In this document: piece by piece, positions 17,426-27,047 of the stretch | Layout of the letters: every line of letters begins with the position of its first letter | How positions within the stretch are numbered: position 1 is the first letter of the stretch | From: JAAYDY01 sp964500225 | Lineage (GTDB): Bacteria; Planctomycetota; Phycisphaerae; FEN-1346; JAACEH01 | Assembly (NCBI GenBank): GCA_964500225.1 | Contig: CAZCOA010000022.1 | Coordinates: 1 to 45,138, forward strand | Length of the DNA stretch: 45,138 nt | Direction: 5' to 3' | Position numbers and translations under genes: made by a program | The notes under the pieces: model-generated | What the model was told of the DNA's origin: nothing | Database searches by the model: none | The model's input: the letters and a program-made list of their open reading frames with translations, nothing else

Positions 17426-19123
17426 CTACACTTCCTTCAGACGCGGGTCAATGGCGTCGCGCAACCCTTCGCCCACGAGATTGTATGCCAAGACGGCAAG
17501 AAAGATGATCGTTCCGGCAACCACCACCAGTTGCGGCTTTTCGGTGGCCACAGACCGGGCATGCTGAAGCAACAGTCCCCAGCTCGGATAGTCAGGATCG
17601 CCCAGGTTCAGAAAACTCAGTGTCGCCTCCAGAGTAATCGCGCCGGCAACCCCAAACGTGGCTCCCACAAGAACGGGGGCAATCGTGTTCGGCAGCGCGT
17701 GCCGCATAATAATGTAGAGCGACGAGAGGCCGCTCGCCCGGGCCGCGGTGATGTAGTCGAGACTCTTGACCTGGAGAATGCCGCTGCGGATCAGCCGCGC
17801 GGTGCCCGTCCAGCTCGTCAATCCGATGGCGATCATGATATACCAGAGTTTCGGCCCCCAAAGGGCGATGATCGTCAGGAGCAGGAAGAAAGTCGGGAAG
17901 CAGATAAAGACCTCGACCACGCGCTGAAGCAGCAGATCAACCCAGCCGCCGAAATAGGCGCTAACGCCGCCGACCAGGATGCCGATCAGTGTGCTGATTC
18001 CCACGGCGATAAAACCGACGGCCAGCCCGACACGCGCGCCATGGACAATTCGGGCCGCATTGCTGCGTCCCAGCCGATCCGTGCCAAGAATGTGTACCGC
18101 ATTGGGAACCTCGCATGTCCGCCCGACGCCCGTATCGGTCGGAGCGTAGGGAATTGGCGGCATCAGGAACGAGGCTTCAACACCGGCGGCCATCTCCTTG
18201 CGATAGTCGCGCTCAATGCGGATGGTCTGGGGCTGGCCGTTCACTACGAACGTTTGTTCGCGAAAAATACGGTCCGGGGCAACCCTGCAATTTGTCAGCC
18301 ACAGCACCAGCAGAAGGGCTGCATAACCATGTCCGCCCAGGGCCCATACAAGCCGGTCGGGACTCCCGACACCGGCTCGTCGCAGTAGCCGCACTGTCAC
18401 AGGCGTCAGCGCCAGCATCACGGCGATCAGCCCGCCAAGGAGCTGCACTTTCGACACCGTCGCCAGAAATGGCACCACGACAGGCTTCGGCCTCACGATC
18501 ATAAGAACCACCGCCAGCATCAAGTAGAGCACGAGCGGCGGCCCCCACCCAAGCAGCCCTGCAACTTTCGACCGCGAGCTGCGAAGAATGCGAACCAGCA
18601 GCTTGTGCATTACAGCACCGAGGATCACGGCCATGGGCAGGATCAGCAGGCCGACATGAAAGGCCTTCAGTTCGCGCATTGGCGGCAGGTCCACCGTCCG
18701 GAGCGACGTGTTGGTCATTGCTGCAGCGACAAGAAGGAAGACAAGCAGGTTGACGGCCGTGGCGCGCCGCAGGTCGTTCAACCGCCAAAAGGTCCAGCCC
18801 GTTCGCGCCAGGAGCCGCCGAGTTACCGGAATGAGCAGAAACAGGGCCAGTGCGGCGAAGAGAATCAGATCAGTGTTGGTTAAGGCTCTGAAAAGCGGGA
18901 ACGTCAGCCCTTCGGACGGCGTGTACCAGTAGTACGGATACTTGTTCGCCAAGAGCGGCGCGAAGATGGACATGAGGAAAAGCAGGCCCACCAAGACCAG
19001 ACCGACCATGGCCGGGATGTGCCGGCGGAACTGCCGCCAGACAATCTGCCAGTAGTTTCGGCTGACGACCGGCAGTTCGTCCAGAGAAGCCGACGGCCCC
19101 TGTGTTGTCTCTGGATCAGTCAT
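17426..19123 (-). CDS. dppC: DppC/OppC-type permease with a ~250-residue multi-helix insertion
   Basis: 565 residues, against about 300 for ordinary DppC. Residues 20-60 are the usual N-terminal region with the first helix. Then comes an insertion (~80-280) with about six extra membrane helices (near 83-101, 121-137, 154-174, 190-210, 225-246 and 263-278). Normal architecture resumes with HILGTDRLGRS (344-354) and the permease core with its EAA loop YITAARASGLSS (~458-468). Frame, motifs and ATG are intact, so this is not a sequencing fusion on its face. Overlaps the dppB stop by 8 bases. It should form the translocation path with DppB. Confidence 0.92.
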   Translation of the reverse strand: MTDPETTQGPSASLDELPVVSRNYWQIVWRQFRRHIPAMVGLVLVGLLFLMSIFAPLLANKYPYYWYTPSEGLTFPLFRALTNTDLILFAALALFLLIPVTRRLLARTGWTFWRLNDLRRATAVNLLVFLLVAAAMTNTSLRTVDLPPMRELKAFHVGLLILPMAVILGAVMHKLLVRILRSSRSKVAGLLGWGPPLVLYLMLAVVLMIVRPKPVVVPFLATVSKVQLLGGLIAVMLALTPVTVRLLRRAGVGSPDRLVWALGGHGYAALLLVLWLTNCRVAPDRIFREQTFVVNGQPQTIRIERDYRKEMAAGVEASFLMPPIPYAPTDTGVGRTCEVPNAVHILGTDRLGRSNAARIVHGARVGLAVGFIAVGISTLIGILVGGVSAYFGGWVDLLLQRVVEVFICFPTFFLLLTIIALWGPKLWYIMIAIGLTSWTGTARLIRSGILQVKSLDYITAARASGLSSLYIIMRHALPNTIAPVLVGATFGVAGAITLEATLSFLNLGDPDYPSWGLLLQHARSVATEKPQLVVVAGTIIFLAVLAYNLVGEGLRDAIDPRLKEV

Positions 19124-20183
19124 AGCGTACCCTCGGGTCCACCGCCGCCAGCAGCAGGTCGGCCAGCAGCATGGCGACGAGCGTCAAGACAGCACCGATC
19201 AGACTGATCGCCTCGATCATGGGATAATCACGACGGGTGACGGCCGTGTAGAACAGCAGCCCCATGCCGTTCACATTGAAGAGCGTCTCCACGATGATCG
19301 AGCCGCCGATCAGCGCAGGCAGAACGAAGGCCATGACCGTAATCATGGGCAACAGGCTGTTGCGGACGGCGTGTACATAGACGACCGTGCGCTCGGGAAG
19401 CCCCTTGGCGCGAGCCGTGCGGACGTAGTCCATCCGCAAATTTTCCAGGAGGCTGGTGCGGCTGAGCTTGGCCATGTATGCCAGGTTGCCAATGGTCAGG
19501 GTCATGACCGGCAGGATCATGTGGCGCACACCGTCGCCAAGGTACGCCCATGTCGAAAGCCGGTCCGCCTGGTCGTCGTGCATGCCGCCCACGGGCATAA
19601 TCACCCAGAGCCAGTCCGGATGGTGCACACGAAGGTAGCCTTCCAACTTTCCCCCCTTGGCGAAGATCACGATCAACATCAATCCGAGCACAATGGCCGG
19701 GATACTGTACATGATCAGAACCGCGACGCCGGAGCCGGTATCGAAGACGGCCCGCCGCAACGGATCGGCATAGCGGTTCTTTGCCGCAATCAGCCCAATA
19801 GGTATCGCCAGCAGATAGGTCAGAAACAGAGACACGACATTCAGGCGAATCGTGGCGCCGATCCGTTCGGCAATCATCTCCGTGACCGGCCGCTTCTCGG
19901 TGATACTGACGCCCAAGTCGCCTCGAACAAGCCCATTGGCCATCCGCAGGAGCCACTGAACATATTGGACCGGAATGGGCTTGTCGAGGCCGTACCGCGA
20001 CATGCGCAACTTGATCAGGGCATCGCGGTCTCCTCCCTGGGCGGCCATGTCGCCGCCTTCGCCTCGGACACTCAGGCTGATGGGATCGCCCGGAGCGAAA
20101 CGGATCAGAGCGAACACCACGAAGCTGATGCCCAGCAGCGTGGGCACCATCAGCGCGATGCGTTTGATCACGTATTTCGTCAT
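19116..20183 (-). CDS. dppB: DppB/OppB-type permease
   Basis: 355 residues. Begins MTKYVIKRIALMVPTLLGISF, the standard DppB opening, then RFAPGDPIS. The core has six helices and the EAA loop YVRTARAKGLPERTVVYVHAVRN. Longer than usual because of a periplasmic insertion around residues 160-210 (KLEGYLRVHHPDWLW). Start 20183 chosen at the family start; the frame extends upstream without homology. Forms the peptide channel with DppC. Confidence 0.93.
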   Translation of the reverse strand: MTKYVIKRIALMVPTLLGISFVVFALIRFAPGDPISLSVRGEGGDMAAQGGDRDALIKLRMSRYGLDKPIPVQYVQWLLRMANGLVRGDLGVSITEKRPVTEMIAERIGATIRLNVVSLFLTYLLAIPIGLIAAKNRYADPLRRAVFDTGSGVAVLIMYSIPAIVLGLMLIVIFAKGGKLEGYLRVHHPDWLWVIMPVGGMHDDQADRLSTWAYLGDGVRHMILPVMTLTIGNLAYMAKLSRTSLLENLRMDYVRTARAKGLPERTVVYVHAVRNSLLPMITVMAFVLPALIGGSIIVETLFNVNGMGLLFYTAVTRRDYPMIEAISLIGAVLTLVAMLLADLLLAAVDPRVRYD

Positions 20184-20279
20184 AAGGCTCTCCGAACCAC
20201 TCCGTCCGGTTTTGGGCATTTCGTCATCGTGGAGGCTCGTGCACCATGCGGCGATCCGAGCCGCCACGTTGCCGCAGGA

Positions 20280-22055
20280 CTATTGCCCATAGAGGCGCAT
20301 TCCCTGCGGCGTCCACCAGTCGCGCTCGTCCAGCCCAAGAGCATGAATCTTCACACCCTCGAACCGCTGATGCACCGCCGCCAGTGATCGCCGCCCAAAG
20401 AGAAACGTGTAAGGCTGCTCCTCGTGCAGCAGGCGGTGGAACCTGTGGTAGATCTCATTGCGTTTCGTGCGATCAAACTCCACGCGCGCCGCCTCGATCA
20501 GCCGATCGGCCTCGGCATTGCGGAAACCGATGAAATTCGAGCCACGGTTGGCGATGCTGTCGGAGTGCCATATCTGATACGGATCGCTCTCAACGAATCC
20601 CCCGCCCCATGAAAGCATCACCGCCTCGAACGTGCGCTCATTCAGTCGCTCCTCGAAGACGGACCATTCCAGTTGCATCAATTCCATCCGCACCCCGACC
20701 TTGCCCATCTCTTCCTTGGCCATCCCTGCGATATCAAGCCCCGTGGACGACCCGTGGCCCATCATCAGTGTGAACTTCAGAGGCTTGCCGTCCTTGTCCA
20801 GAACGCCGTCGCCATTGGTGTCGCGCCATCCTGCCTCCGTCAGCAACTGCACCGCCTTCACGGGATCAAACGGCCATGGTTCGATGGTCGGATCCGCCTG
20901 GATCGGCACCTTGACCAGCTCCGACCCCATCCAGAAGGGACCGCTCACGACGTCCACCAGATCGTGCAGGATTTCCTTCTTGATTTTCTCGCGTGGAACA
21001 AGGTGCGTCAGGGCCAAACGCACCCGACGATCCTGGAACAATTCCATGTTCTGGTTGTATCCGATGAAACTGTACCCATTGTAGGGGGTCTTATATTGAA
21101 ACCTTCTGAAGTGCGCCGTGAAGTCTCGGTCGTGCTCGGAAAAAACGTACTGCTCCGCCGTCATGGCCATCCAGTCCAATTCCTGGGCCTTGCATTTCTG
21201 GTAAGCCGCCGTGTCATCCACAACGATTTTGAAGACGATCTTGTCGAAGTGGTATGGACGGCCGTAATAGAACGGATTCCGCTTCAGCACGATCTGCTGC
21301 CCAGGCTCCCAGCTCTCAAACACATAAGGGCCCGAGCCGACCAGTTTGTCTCGAATGGCATTGAAGGCCTCGGCGTCCGTGAACTCGTACACGTGTCGCG
21401 GAATGATCGTCATGTACCCGCCGCCGGCCACCTCGAAGCTCTTGAAGTACGGCTTCTTGAACTTGAACTCCACCGTCCGATCGTCCAGGGCCTTGACGTG
21501 CTCGACGTCCTTGAAGTAGCCCAACGTCCGAGTCGCATCGACGGCGGGGTTCTTGATCGTTTCATAGGAAAACACGACATCGTCCGCCGTGATCGGCTTG
21601 CCATCGCTCCACCTCAACCCGTTTCGCAACTTGAAGGTGATCGTCAACCGATCCTCCGAGACCGTCCACGACTCCGCCAGTCTCCCTTCATACTCCAGCG
21701 TGTCCGGATGCACTCCGATCAGTGCGTCAAACAAGTATCCGTGTACCATGGCGGCATAGTAATCCGTGGAGGTCACCGGATTCAGCGTCCGCGGCTCCGC
21801 ATTGATATGACGCACCAGCCAGTCGCCCTGCTTGTTCTTCTCATCCGTTTTGACCGTGCCGCCGGCGTTATCAGGGGCCGATGCGGGAATGTGCGCGGCC
21901 GTTTCCGCCGCTGGGGCCGCCTTGAGGTTGGCAATCAGCTTCTCCAGCCGCTCGTAATTCCGGTCCGAGGCCTGGATCTGAAGGTACCCGATGAGCACGA
22001 GCACCACAAGCAGGAAAACGATCGTCACATCGCTGGCACGCCAGTTCTTGTGCAT
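20280..22055 (-). CDS. Peptide-type ABC transporter substrate-binding protein, membrane-anchored
   Basis: About 591 residues, SBP_bac_5 family. Typical blocks: EPRTLNPVTSTDYYAAMVHGY, LAESWTVSEDRLTITFKLR, GLRWSDGKPITADDVVFSYE, and a C-terminal EIYHRFHRLLHEEQPYTFLF. The N-terminus has one hydrophobic helix (~9-27) followed by charged residues; no lipobox cysteine and no clear cleavage site, so it is probably tethered by this helix, with a short coiled/linker stretch (~30-70). Probable ligand is a peptide or oligosaccharide. First gene of the complete importer operon; promoter at 22121-22149. Confidence 0.9.
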   Translation of the reverse strand: MHKNWRASDVTIVFLLVVLVLIGYLQIQASDRNYERLEKLIANLKAAPAAETAAHIPASAPDNAGGTVKTDEKNKQGDWLVRHINAEPRTLNPVTSTDYYAAMVHGYLFDALIGVHPDTLEYEGRLAESWTVSEDRLTITFKLRNGLRWSDGKPITADDVVFSYETIKNPAVDATRTLGYFKDVEHVKALDDRTVEFKFKKPYFKSFEVAGGGYMTIIPRHVYEFTDAEAFNAIRDKLVGSGPYVFESWEPGQQIVLKRNPFYYGRPYHFDKIVFKIVVDDTAAYQKCKAQELDWMAMTAEQYVFSEHDRDFTAHFRRFQYKTPYNGYSFIGYNQNMELFQDRRVRLALTHLVPREKIKKEILHDLVDVVSGPFWMGSELVKVPIQADPTIEPWPFDPVKAVQLLTEAGWRDTNGDGVLDKDGKPLKFTLMMGHGSSTGLDIAGMAKEEMGKVGVRMELMQLEWSVFEERLNERTFEAVMLSWGGGFVESDPYQIWHSDSIANRGSNFIGFRNAEADRLIEAARVEFDRTKRNEIYHRFHRLLHEEQPYTFLFGRRSLAAVHQRFEGVKIHALGLDERDWWTPQGMRLYGQ

Positions 22056-22120
22056 GGCAACCCCCATCATGTCGCAAGCCCGCCGCGCGGCGGGGCGTTC
22101 CATCCACGTCCAGGCCCGGC

Positions 22121-22149
22121 ACTATACCATCCCGGCAAGGGCAATCCAA
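22121..22149 (-). promoter_or_regulatory. Sigma-70 promoter of the complete peptide-importer operon
   Basis: Minus strand TTGGAT, 17-bp spacer, TATAGT, about 65 bp upstream of the binding-protein ATG. Every gene from 22055 down to 15319 is tightly spaced behind it except a 96-bp gap before dppB. Confidence 0.65.
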
Positions 22150-22199
22150 GCTCAATACGAGTCCGGGTCGCTCCTGCGCAGCGTTTCTCCTCACCGACG

Positions 22200-23138
22200 T
22201 CAGTCCTTGCCGCCAATCAGCTTCGGATCGAAGGCGTCACGGAGCCCGTCGCCGATGAAATTCAGAGCCAGCAGCGTCAGGGCCAGCATGGCACATGGAA
22301 ACACCAGCAGCCACCAGTAGTTGACCATGGGGCTGAGCGTTTGGACGCCGTCGCTCGCGAGCGTGCCCCAACTGGCCAGCGGCGCCGAGATGCCCAGGCC
22401 GAGAAAGCTCAGAAACGATTCCTGGAGAATGGCCACGGGAACCGTGAGCGTGGCGCATACGACAATGGGACCCAACAGGTTAGGCACCATGTGCCGCAGC
22501 AGAATCGTCATCGGCCTTGCCCCCAGGGCCCGCGCCGCCACAACGAATTCCTCCTGCCGCAGTCGCAGCACCTGCCCACGGATGATCCGCGCCATCGTCA
22601 GCCACATCACGCATCCGATGGCCACGAACAACACGATCAGGCTCTGCTCGGCATAGACGAGAATGAGAATCACCAGCAGGATGTAGGGCAACCCGTACAG
22701 GGTGTCCACCACGCGCATCATCCATCGGTCCACGGCCCCGCCGGCCTGCCCCGCGACGGCTCCGTAGATCGTGCCAATGACCACGCTGATGGCGGCTGAG
22801 ATCAGCCCCACGAACAGACTGACGGCGCCGCCCTGGAGCGTCCGCATCAGCAGGTCGCGGCCGTTGGTGTCGGTGCCGAAGGGATGCTGCCACGACGGCG
22901 ACCAGGGGTGCGGCCGTCCCACGCGGAGGTCTTCCTCCTGGGTGACCGTCCACGTGCGGTCGCCCACGCGACCATAGGCATACACGCAGGAACAAGCCAC
23001 GAAGACGGCCGCCAGGAGAACGACACTGGCCATGGCGGCCTTGTTCGCCCGGAAGCGGCGCATGGCAAGCGCCAGCGGGCTGCGGCTCACCACCGCCGGG
23101 GGAGCGTCTGTGGACACCCCGTCAATGCGATCATTCAT
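22200..23138 (-). CDS. DppC/OppC-type permease, second importer
   Basis: 312 residues, normal length. N-terminal helix (~30-55), HPFGTDTNGRD motif, then the six-helix core with EAA loop EFVVAARALGARPMTILLRH, and FLSFLGLGISAP. Ends GLRDAFDPKL as the family does. GAGGAT precedes ATG 23138, which overlaps the upstream dppB stop by 8 bases. No ATPase gene follows; the next gene downstream begins its own operon. Confidence 0.93.
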   Translation of the reverse strand: MNDRIDGVSTDAPPAVVSRSPLALAMRRFRANKAAMASVVLLAAVFVACSCVYAYGRVGDRTWTVTQEEDLRVGRPHPWSPSWQHPFGTDTNGRDLLMRTLQGGAVSLFVGLISAAISVVIGTIYGAVAGQAGGAVDRWMMRVVDTLYGLPYILLVILILVYAEQSLIVLFVAIGCVMWLTMARIIRGQVLRLRQEEFVVAARALGARPMTILLRHMVPNLLGPIVVCATLTVPVAILQESFLSFLGLGISAPLASWGTLASDGVQTLSPMVNYWWLLVFPCAMLALTLLALNFIGDGLRDAFDPKLIGGKD

Positions 23139-24051
23139 AGCGGATCCTCGGATCGAGCCATGCGTAGCCGACATCCACCAGCAGGTTCATCACCAGGAGT
23201 AGGCCACTGTAGAGCATGACGCAGGCCAGGATCATCGGGTGGTCGCGGTTCAGGGCGCTGGTCACGAAGTGAAATCCCACGCCGGGAATGTTGAAAACCT
23301 TCTCCACGACAAAACTGCCCGTGAAGATTCCTGCGGCAGCCGGCCCGACGTAACTGAGCACCGGGAGCAGGGCGTTCTTCAAGCCGTGGGAGAAGATCAC
23401 CTGGGCCCGCGACAGCCCCTTGCATTGGGCAACTCGCATAAACTCGGCCGGCAGCACGTCGAGCATGCTGTTCCTCATGAGCCGCGCGACGTAGGCCGAG
23501 GGAAAAGCCGCCAGCGCCGCCGCGGGCAGGATCAACTGCTGCGGCGAGCCCCATCCGCCCGCCGGCATCAGGCGCAGCCAGAACGCGAACACCATCAGCA
23601 GCAGCGAAGCCACGACGAAGCTCGGAATCGAGATGCCCAGCAGCGTCGTCCCCGTCAGCAGATGGTCCAGCACGGTGTACCGCCTGACAGCCGAGAAGAC
23701 GCCCACCAGCACACCGATCACAAGGCTCAACGCCAGGGCCAGCGTGCCCAAAGCCAGGGACACCAGAAACGACGGGCCGAGAATCTCGCGCACCGTGTTC
23801 CAGTCGCGATAGTGCATGGACGGCTGGCCGCGGAACGTCACCAAATCGCGCAGAGTCAACACATAGCCCTCGCCCCACGAACGATCCAGGTAGTAGCGAT
23901 GCTTGAAATCGGCAACGGCCTCGTCCGACATCGCCTTGTCGGTCTCCCAGGGCTTGCCCGGGGCGGCCCGCATCATGGCGAACGACACGGTGTAGATGGC
24001 CAGCAGGGTCGGCACGAACCATAGCAGCCGAAGGACGACAAATCGCGTCAT
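23131..24051 (-). CDS. DppB/OppB-type permease, second importer
   Basis: 306 residues. Opens MTRFVVLRLLWFVPTLLAIYT; MMRAAPGKPW corresponds to the family R-x-x-P-G-D region but has lost the aspartate. EAA loop FMRVAQCKGLSRAQVIFSHGLKN and FVVEKVFNIPGVG are typical. ATG at 24051 overlaps the stop of the binding-protein gene by 4 bases, so translation is coupled. Confidence 0.93.
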   Translation of the reverse strand: MTRFVVLRLLWFVPTLLAIYTVSFAMMRAAPGKPWETDKAMSDEAVADFKHRYYLDRSWGEGYVLTLRDLVTFRGQPSMHYRDWNTVREILGPSFLVSLALGTLALALSLVIGVLVGVFSAVRRYTVLDHLLTGTTLLGISIPSFVVASLLLMVFAFWLRLMPAGGWGSPQQLILPAAALAAFPSAYVARLMRNSMLDVLPAEFMRVAQCKGLSRAQVIFSHGLKNALLPVLSYVGPAAAGIFTGSFVVEKVFNIPGVGFHFVTSALNRDHPMILACVMLYSGLLLVMNLLVDVGYAWLDPRIRYE

Positions 24052-25751
24052 GGTTCGCCCTCCGCCGTGTCGATCCACAAGTCCTCGAAGGCGATCCGGT
24101 TCAGCGGGTTGGGAACGTATCCCTTCACACGGTCGCGCACCAGCAGCGCCGACACGTAGTAATATACGGGCGCCACCGGCATCTCCTGCTCAATCAGAAT
24201 CGACTCCGCCCGACGGAATAGGTCGGCCTGCCGCCGCGTGTCCACTGTGCCGGCGGCTTCGGCGATGAGACGGTCGTACTCGGGATTCGACCATCCCGTG
24301 TCGTTGTTGCCGCCGCCGGTTACGAACATGTCCAGAAAGGTCATCGGGTCCAGATAATCGGCAATCCAGGCGGCCCGGGCGATATCGTAGTCCAGCGTGC
24401 CCACCTTCTCCAGGAAGACTTTCCACTCGATGTTCTGAAGCGTGATGGTAATGCCCAATTCGCGTTTCCACTGCTCGGCCACCAGTTCGGCGATACGCTT
24501 GTGGCCCTCGCTGGTGTTGTAGAGATAGCGCAGCGTGGGGAATCCTTTTCCGCCGGGGTATCCGGCCTCGGCCAGAAGCCGTCGGGCACGGTCCACATCG
24601 CGGCCATGGCCGTGGGGTCCTTGGTACCAGGGGATCTGCCCCACAGGCACAAACGTGCGTGCCACGGGCTGTCCGAGCCGCCCCGCCCGATCCACAATCT
24701 CCTGTTTGTCGAGTGCCAGCGATAGGGCCAGCCTCACCCGTCGATCATCAAGGGGCGGTTTCGTGCAGTTGAACCGCAGAAAGTACGTGCCGCAGTAGGG
24801 AAACCCATGGAAGTCGGGACGACAGCCGGTGCGGTGTTCCTTGAGCAGTTGCTCGGCGGCCAGATTCGGCACGTCGGTGATCAGGTCCAATTGCCCCAGT
24901 TCGTATTGCAGATAGGCCGTCTCGGCGTTCTCGGCCGGATAGACGTCGATGGTCGGCACGCGAACGTGCTCACGGTTCCAATAATGCTCGTTGCGGACAA
25001 GGCGCATTCGGTACTTGAGCTTCCACTCGCTCAGCACGTAGGGTCCATTCGAGACGATGCGGCCGGGATGCGTCCAGGCCGGATCGGTGGGATCGTCGCT
25101 CGCGCGGGCGCGGGGACCGGCCTCGACGGAGCTTCGCTTGACGGGAAGCAGCGTATGAAATGCCACCAGGTCGATGAACGACCTTGTCGGCCGCTCCAGC
25201 GTCACCCGCAACACGGTGGGCGATACCGCCTCGATGCCGAGCTGCGAGGCGGCAGCCTCGACAACGGCATCAGCCTGTTCAACAGGCATCCCGGCCAGCC
25301 CGGAAGTGGCTTCGACGTACTGGCGGCTGCCCTTGATCGGGAAAAGCAGGTAATTGTAGGGAGACCCCGTGCGTGCATCGAGGGCTCGACGCCAACTGTA
25401 TCGAAAGTCCTCGGCCGTCAGTTGCGATCCGTCGCTCCAGCGAGCGTCGCCGCGTAAGTAGAAGGTGTACACCAAGCCGTCGTCGGAGATGTCCCAGCGA
25501 TAGGCTGCGCCGGGCTTCGGCGTTGCGGTGACGGGGTCGAACACGGCGAGCCCCTCGAACAGGGCCCCGGCAATGCGTCCACCGCTGACATCCTGCATTT
25601 TCTGCGGATCAAGGGTCGGCACCTCGGGGCCCTGGCTGAAACGCAGAGCCGCCTTGCGGTGTCCGAAGTCCAGTGTGACAAGAATTAGCGATGCGGGGAT
25701 AAGGCCGAGAACCAGCAGGAATGCAGCGCCTCGCCACGAGGGCTTCCACAT
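24048..25751 (-). CDS. Peptide-type ABC transporter substrate-binding protein, second importer
   Basis: 567 residues, OppA-like SBP_bac_5 protein. Family blocks: GPEVPTLDPQKM, IAGALFEGLAVFDP, YTFYLRGDARWSDGSQLTAEDF and VRLALSLALDKQEIV. An N-terminal hydrophobic helix (~8-27) without a lipobox cysteine suggests a tethered periplasm-facing protein. Sequence is quite different from the other binding protein, so ligand range probably differs. Lies 58 bp downstream of a secreted helical-repeat protein in the same transcription unit. Confidence 0.92.
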   Translation of the reverse strand: MWKPSWRGAAFLLVLGLIPASLILVTLDFGHRKAALRFSQGPEVPTLDPQKMQDVSGGRIAGALFEGLAVFDPVTATPKPGAAYRWDISDDGLVYTFYLRGDARWSDGSQLTAEDFRYSWRRALDARTGSPYNYLLFPIKGSRQYVEATSGLAGMPVEQADAVVEAAASQLGIEAVSPTVLRVTLERPTRSFIDLVAFHTLLPVKRSSVEAGPRARASDDPTDPAWTHPGRIVSNGPYVLSEWKLKYRMRLVRNEHYWNREHVRVPTIDVYPAENAETAYLQYELGQLDLITDVPNLAAEQLLKEHRTGCRPDFHGFPYCGTYFLRFNCTKPPLDDRRVRLALSLALDKQEIVDRAGRLGQPVARTFVPVGQIPWYQGPHGHGRDVDRARRLLAEAGYPGGKGFPTLRYLYNTSEGHKRIAELVAEQWKRELGITITLQNIEWKVFLEKVGTLDYDIARAAWIADYLDPMTFLDMFVTGGGNNDTGWSNPEYDRLIAEAAGTVDTRRQADLFRRAESILIEQEMPVAPVYYYVSALLVRDRVKGYVPNPLNRIAFEDLWIDTAEGEP

Positions 25752-25809
25752 ACGATCGCCATCTCCGGTTGTCGTCGCAGGGCCGGTTCGAGCTGCTATC
25801 GCCGGAGCC

Positions 25810-26916
25810 TCAGCGAGTGCCGCCCGAGGAGGCGACCTCGGCCGACTTGGCGGGCGACCAGTCGAGCAGCACCGGACGCTGCTTGATCCGCAGCTCCTTC
25901 TTGCCGGGCTTGTCGAGCCGCAGAAGAATCTCGATCCAGTTCAGTTGCTCCAGCCACACGCCGTCGATAGCCCTGGCGTCCGGGCGCCCTGGCCTGCCGC
26001 GGACGTCCGTCACGGCCTGCGACAGCCCCGTCGTCTCACCCGTCAGGCGAGCCAACGTTTCGTCAATCGCGGAAATCAGGAGCAGTCCGTCGCTGTGCGG
26101 CGGTGTCCGCGCCAGAATCTGTGCCATGGCCGCGACGATGGGCTGCTTGGCATCCGGGATGGGGCGAATGTCGTTTTTGTATGCCAGATCCAACATCGTC
26201 ACGGCCACGCGCATGGCTTCGGCGATGTCGTGGTCGGCCAGGTTCAGCGTCTTGGCCTTTTCGGACGAGACGCGAATCAGCAGATCGCTTGCGGCGTCGG
26301 TGCCCAAGGCCGCCACGGCCTCGATCATCGCCCCCAAGCAGATGCCGTCTTTCTCGCGGATCAGGGCCTTCTCAAGATCTGCCAGAACCCGGCGAATCGA
26401 CTCCGGCGCCCGTCCCTGCACGATGGCCTCGCTGACAGCCTTGCCCGCCAGGCCCTTCGCCGCCCAGTAACGCACACCCGCATAGCGCTCGCCGTCGGCG
26501 CCTTCGCCGACCATCAGTTTCAGCAACAGCGGCACTGCATCGGCCTCTTGAATCTGTGCCAGAACGATCGTCAGTGCCAGCCGGTTCTTGTAAACCAGGA
26601 TCGGATTGCTCATCTTGACCCCGGCTTGTTTGACGATGGTCTTCGCCGCCAACTGGCGAAACTCGGCGGTTCCGTTCGCCGACTGGGCCAGGTCCACCAA
26701 TTGCTTGCGAGCGGCATCCACCAAACGGCTGTCGGTCCCGGCGACCAGCGTGTCCAGCAGAGCTGCAACGGCCTGGTCCAGGCGGTTTTGGTCATCGCTG
26801 GTAAAGGCCGTCTTGCCCGTCAGATCGACGATGTTATCCGTCTGAGCCGAAACGCACGGAGCTACCGCCAGCAATGCGACAAGGCTCCATGCATACCCCA
26901 TGGTCCGCTTGCTCAT
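25810..26916 (-). CDS. Secreted helical (HEAT-like) protein, unknown function
   Basis: 368 residues. Signal peptide MSKRTMGYAWSLVALLAVAPCVSA with cleavage after VSA. The mature part is nearly all alpha-helix in short repeated hairpins (for example AVAALLDTLVAG, LRYWAAKGLAGKAVSEAIV-type units), as in HEAT/ARM-like adaptor proteins; no catalytic motif. GGAGGA precedes ATG 26916. First gene of the second importer operon, so it may help that transporter or simply share its promoter. Not a family I can name. Confidence 0.75.
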   Translation of the reverse strand: MSKRTMGYAWSLVALLAVAPCVSAQTDNIVDLTGKTAFTSDDQNRLDQAVAALLDTLVAGTDSRLVDAARKQLVDLAQSANGTAEFRQLAAKTIVKQAGVKMSNPILVYKNRLALTIVLAQIQEADAVPLLLKLMVGEGADGERYAGVRYWAAKGLAGKAVSEAIVQGRAPESIRRVLADLEKALIREKDGICLGAMIEAVAALGTDAASDLLIRVSSEKAKTLNLADHDIAEAMRVAVTMLDLAYKNDIRPIPDAKQPIVAAMAQILARTPPHSDGLLLISAIDETLARLTGETTGLSQAVTDVRGRPGRPDARAIDGVWLEQLNWIEILLRLDKPGKKELRIKQRPVLLDWSPAKSAEVASSGGTR

Positions 26917-27018
26917 CAAGAGTCCTCCGGTCAGCCTTTTGTGCGATACAGCGGTGATGCCCCGACCGATTCGCGGCAGCCAGGAACCGAATTCCCCCGG
27001 CACCATCGGAACACCGCC

Positions 27019-27047
27019 AACTTAGTGTGCGCCTAGACGTAAGTCAA
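27019..27047 (-). promoter_or_regulatory. Sigma-70 promoter of the second importer operon
   Basis: Minus strand TTGACT, 17-bp spacer, TAAGTT; leader of about 95 bases. Four genes (26916 down to 22200) follow with short gaps or overlaps. Confidence 0.65.

Noticed and set aside
20673..22799. 708-codon plus-strand open frame
   Set aside because: Antisense to the binding protein and DppC genes, spans the intergenic promoter, low-complexity His/Arg/Gln composition.
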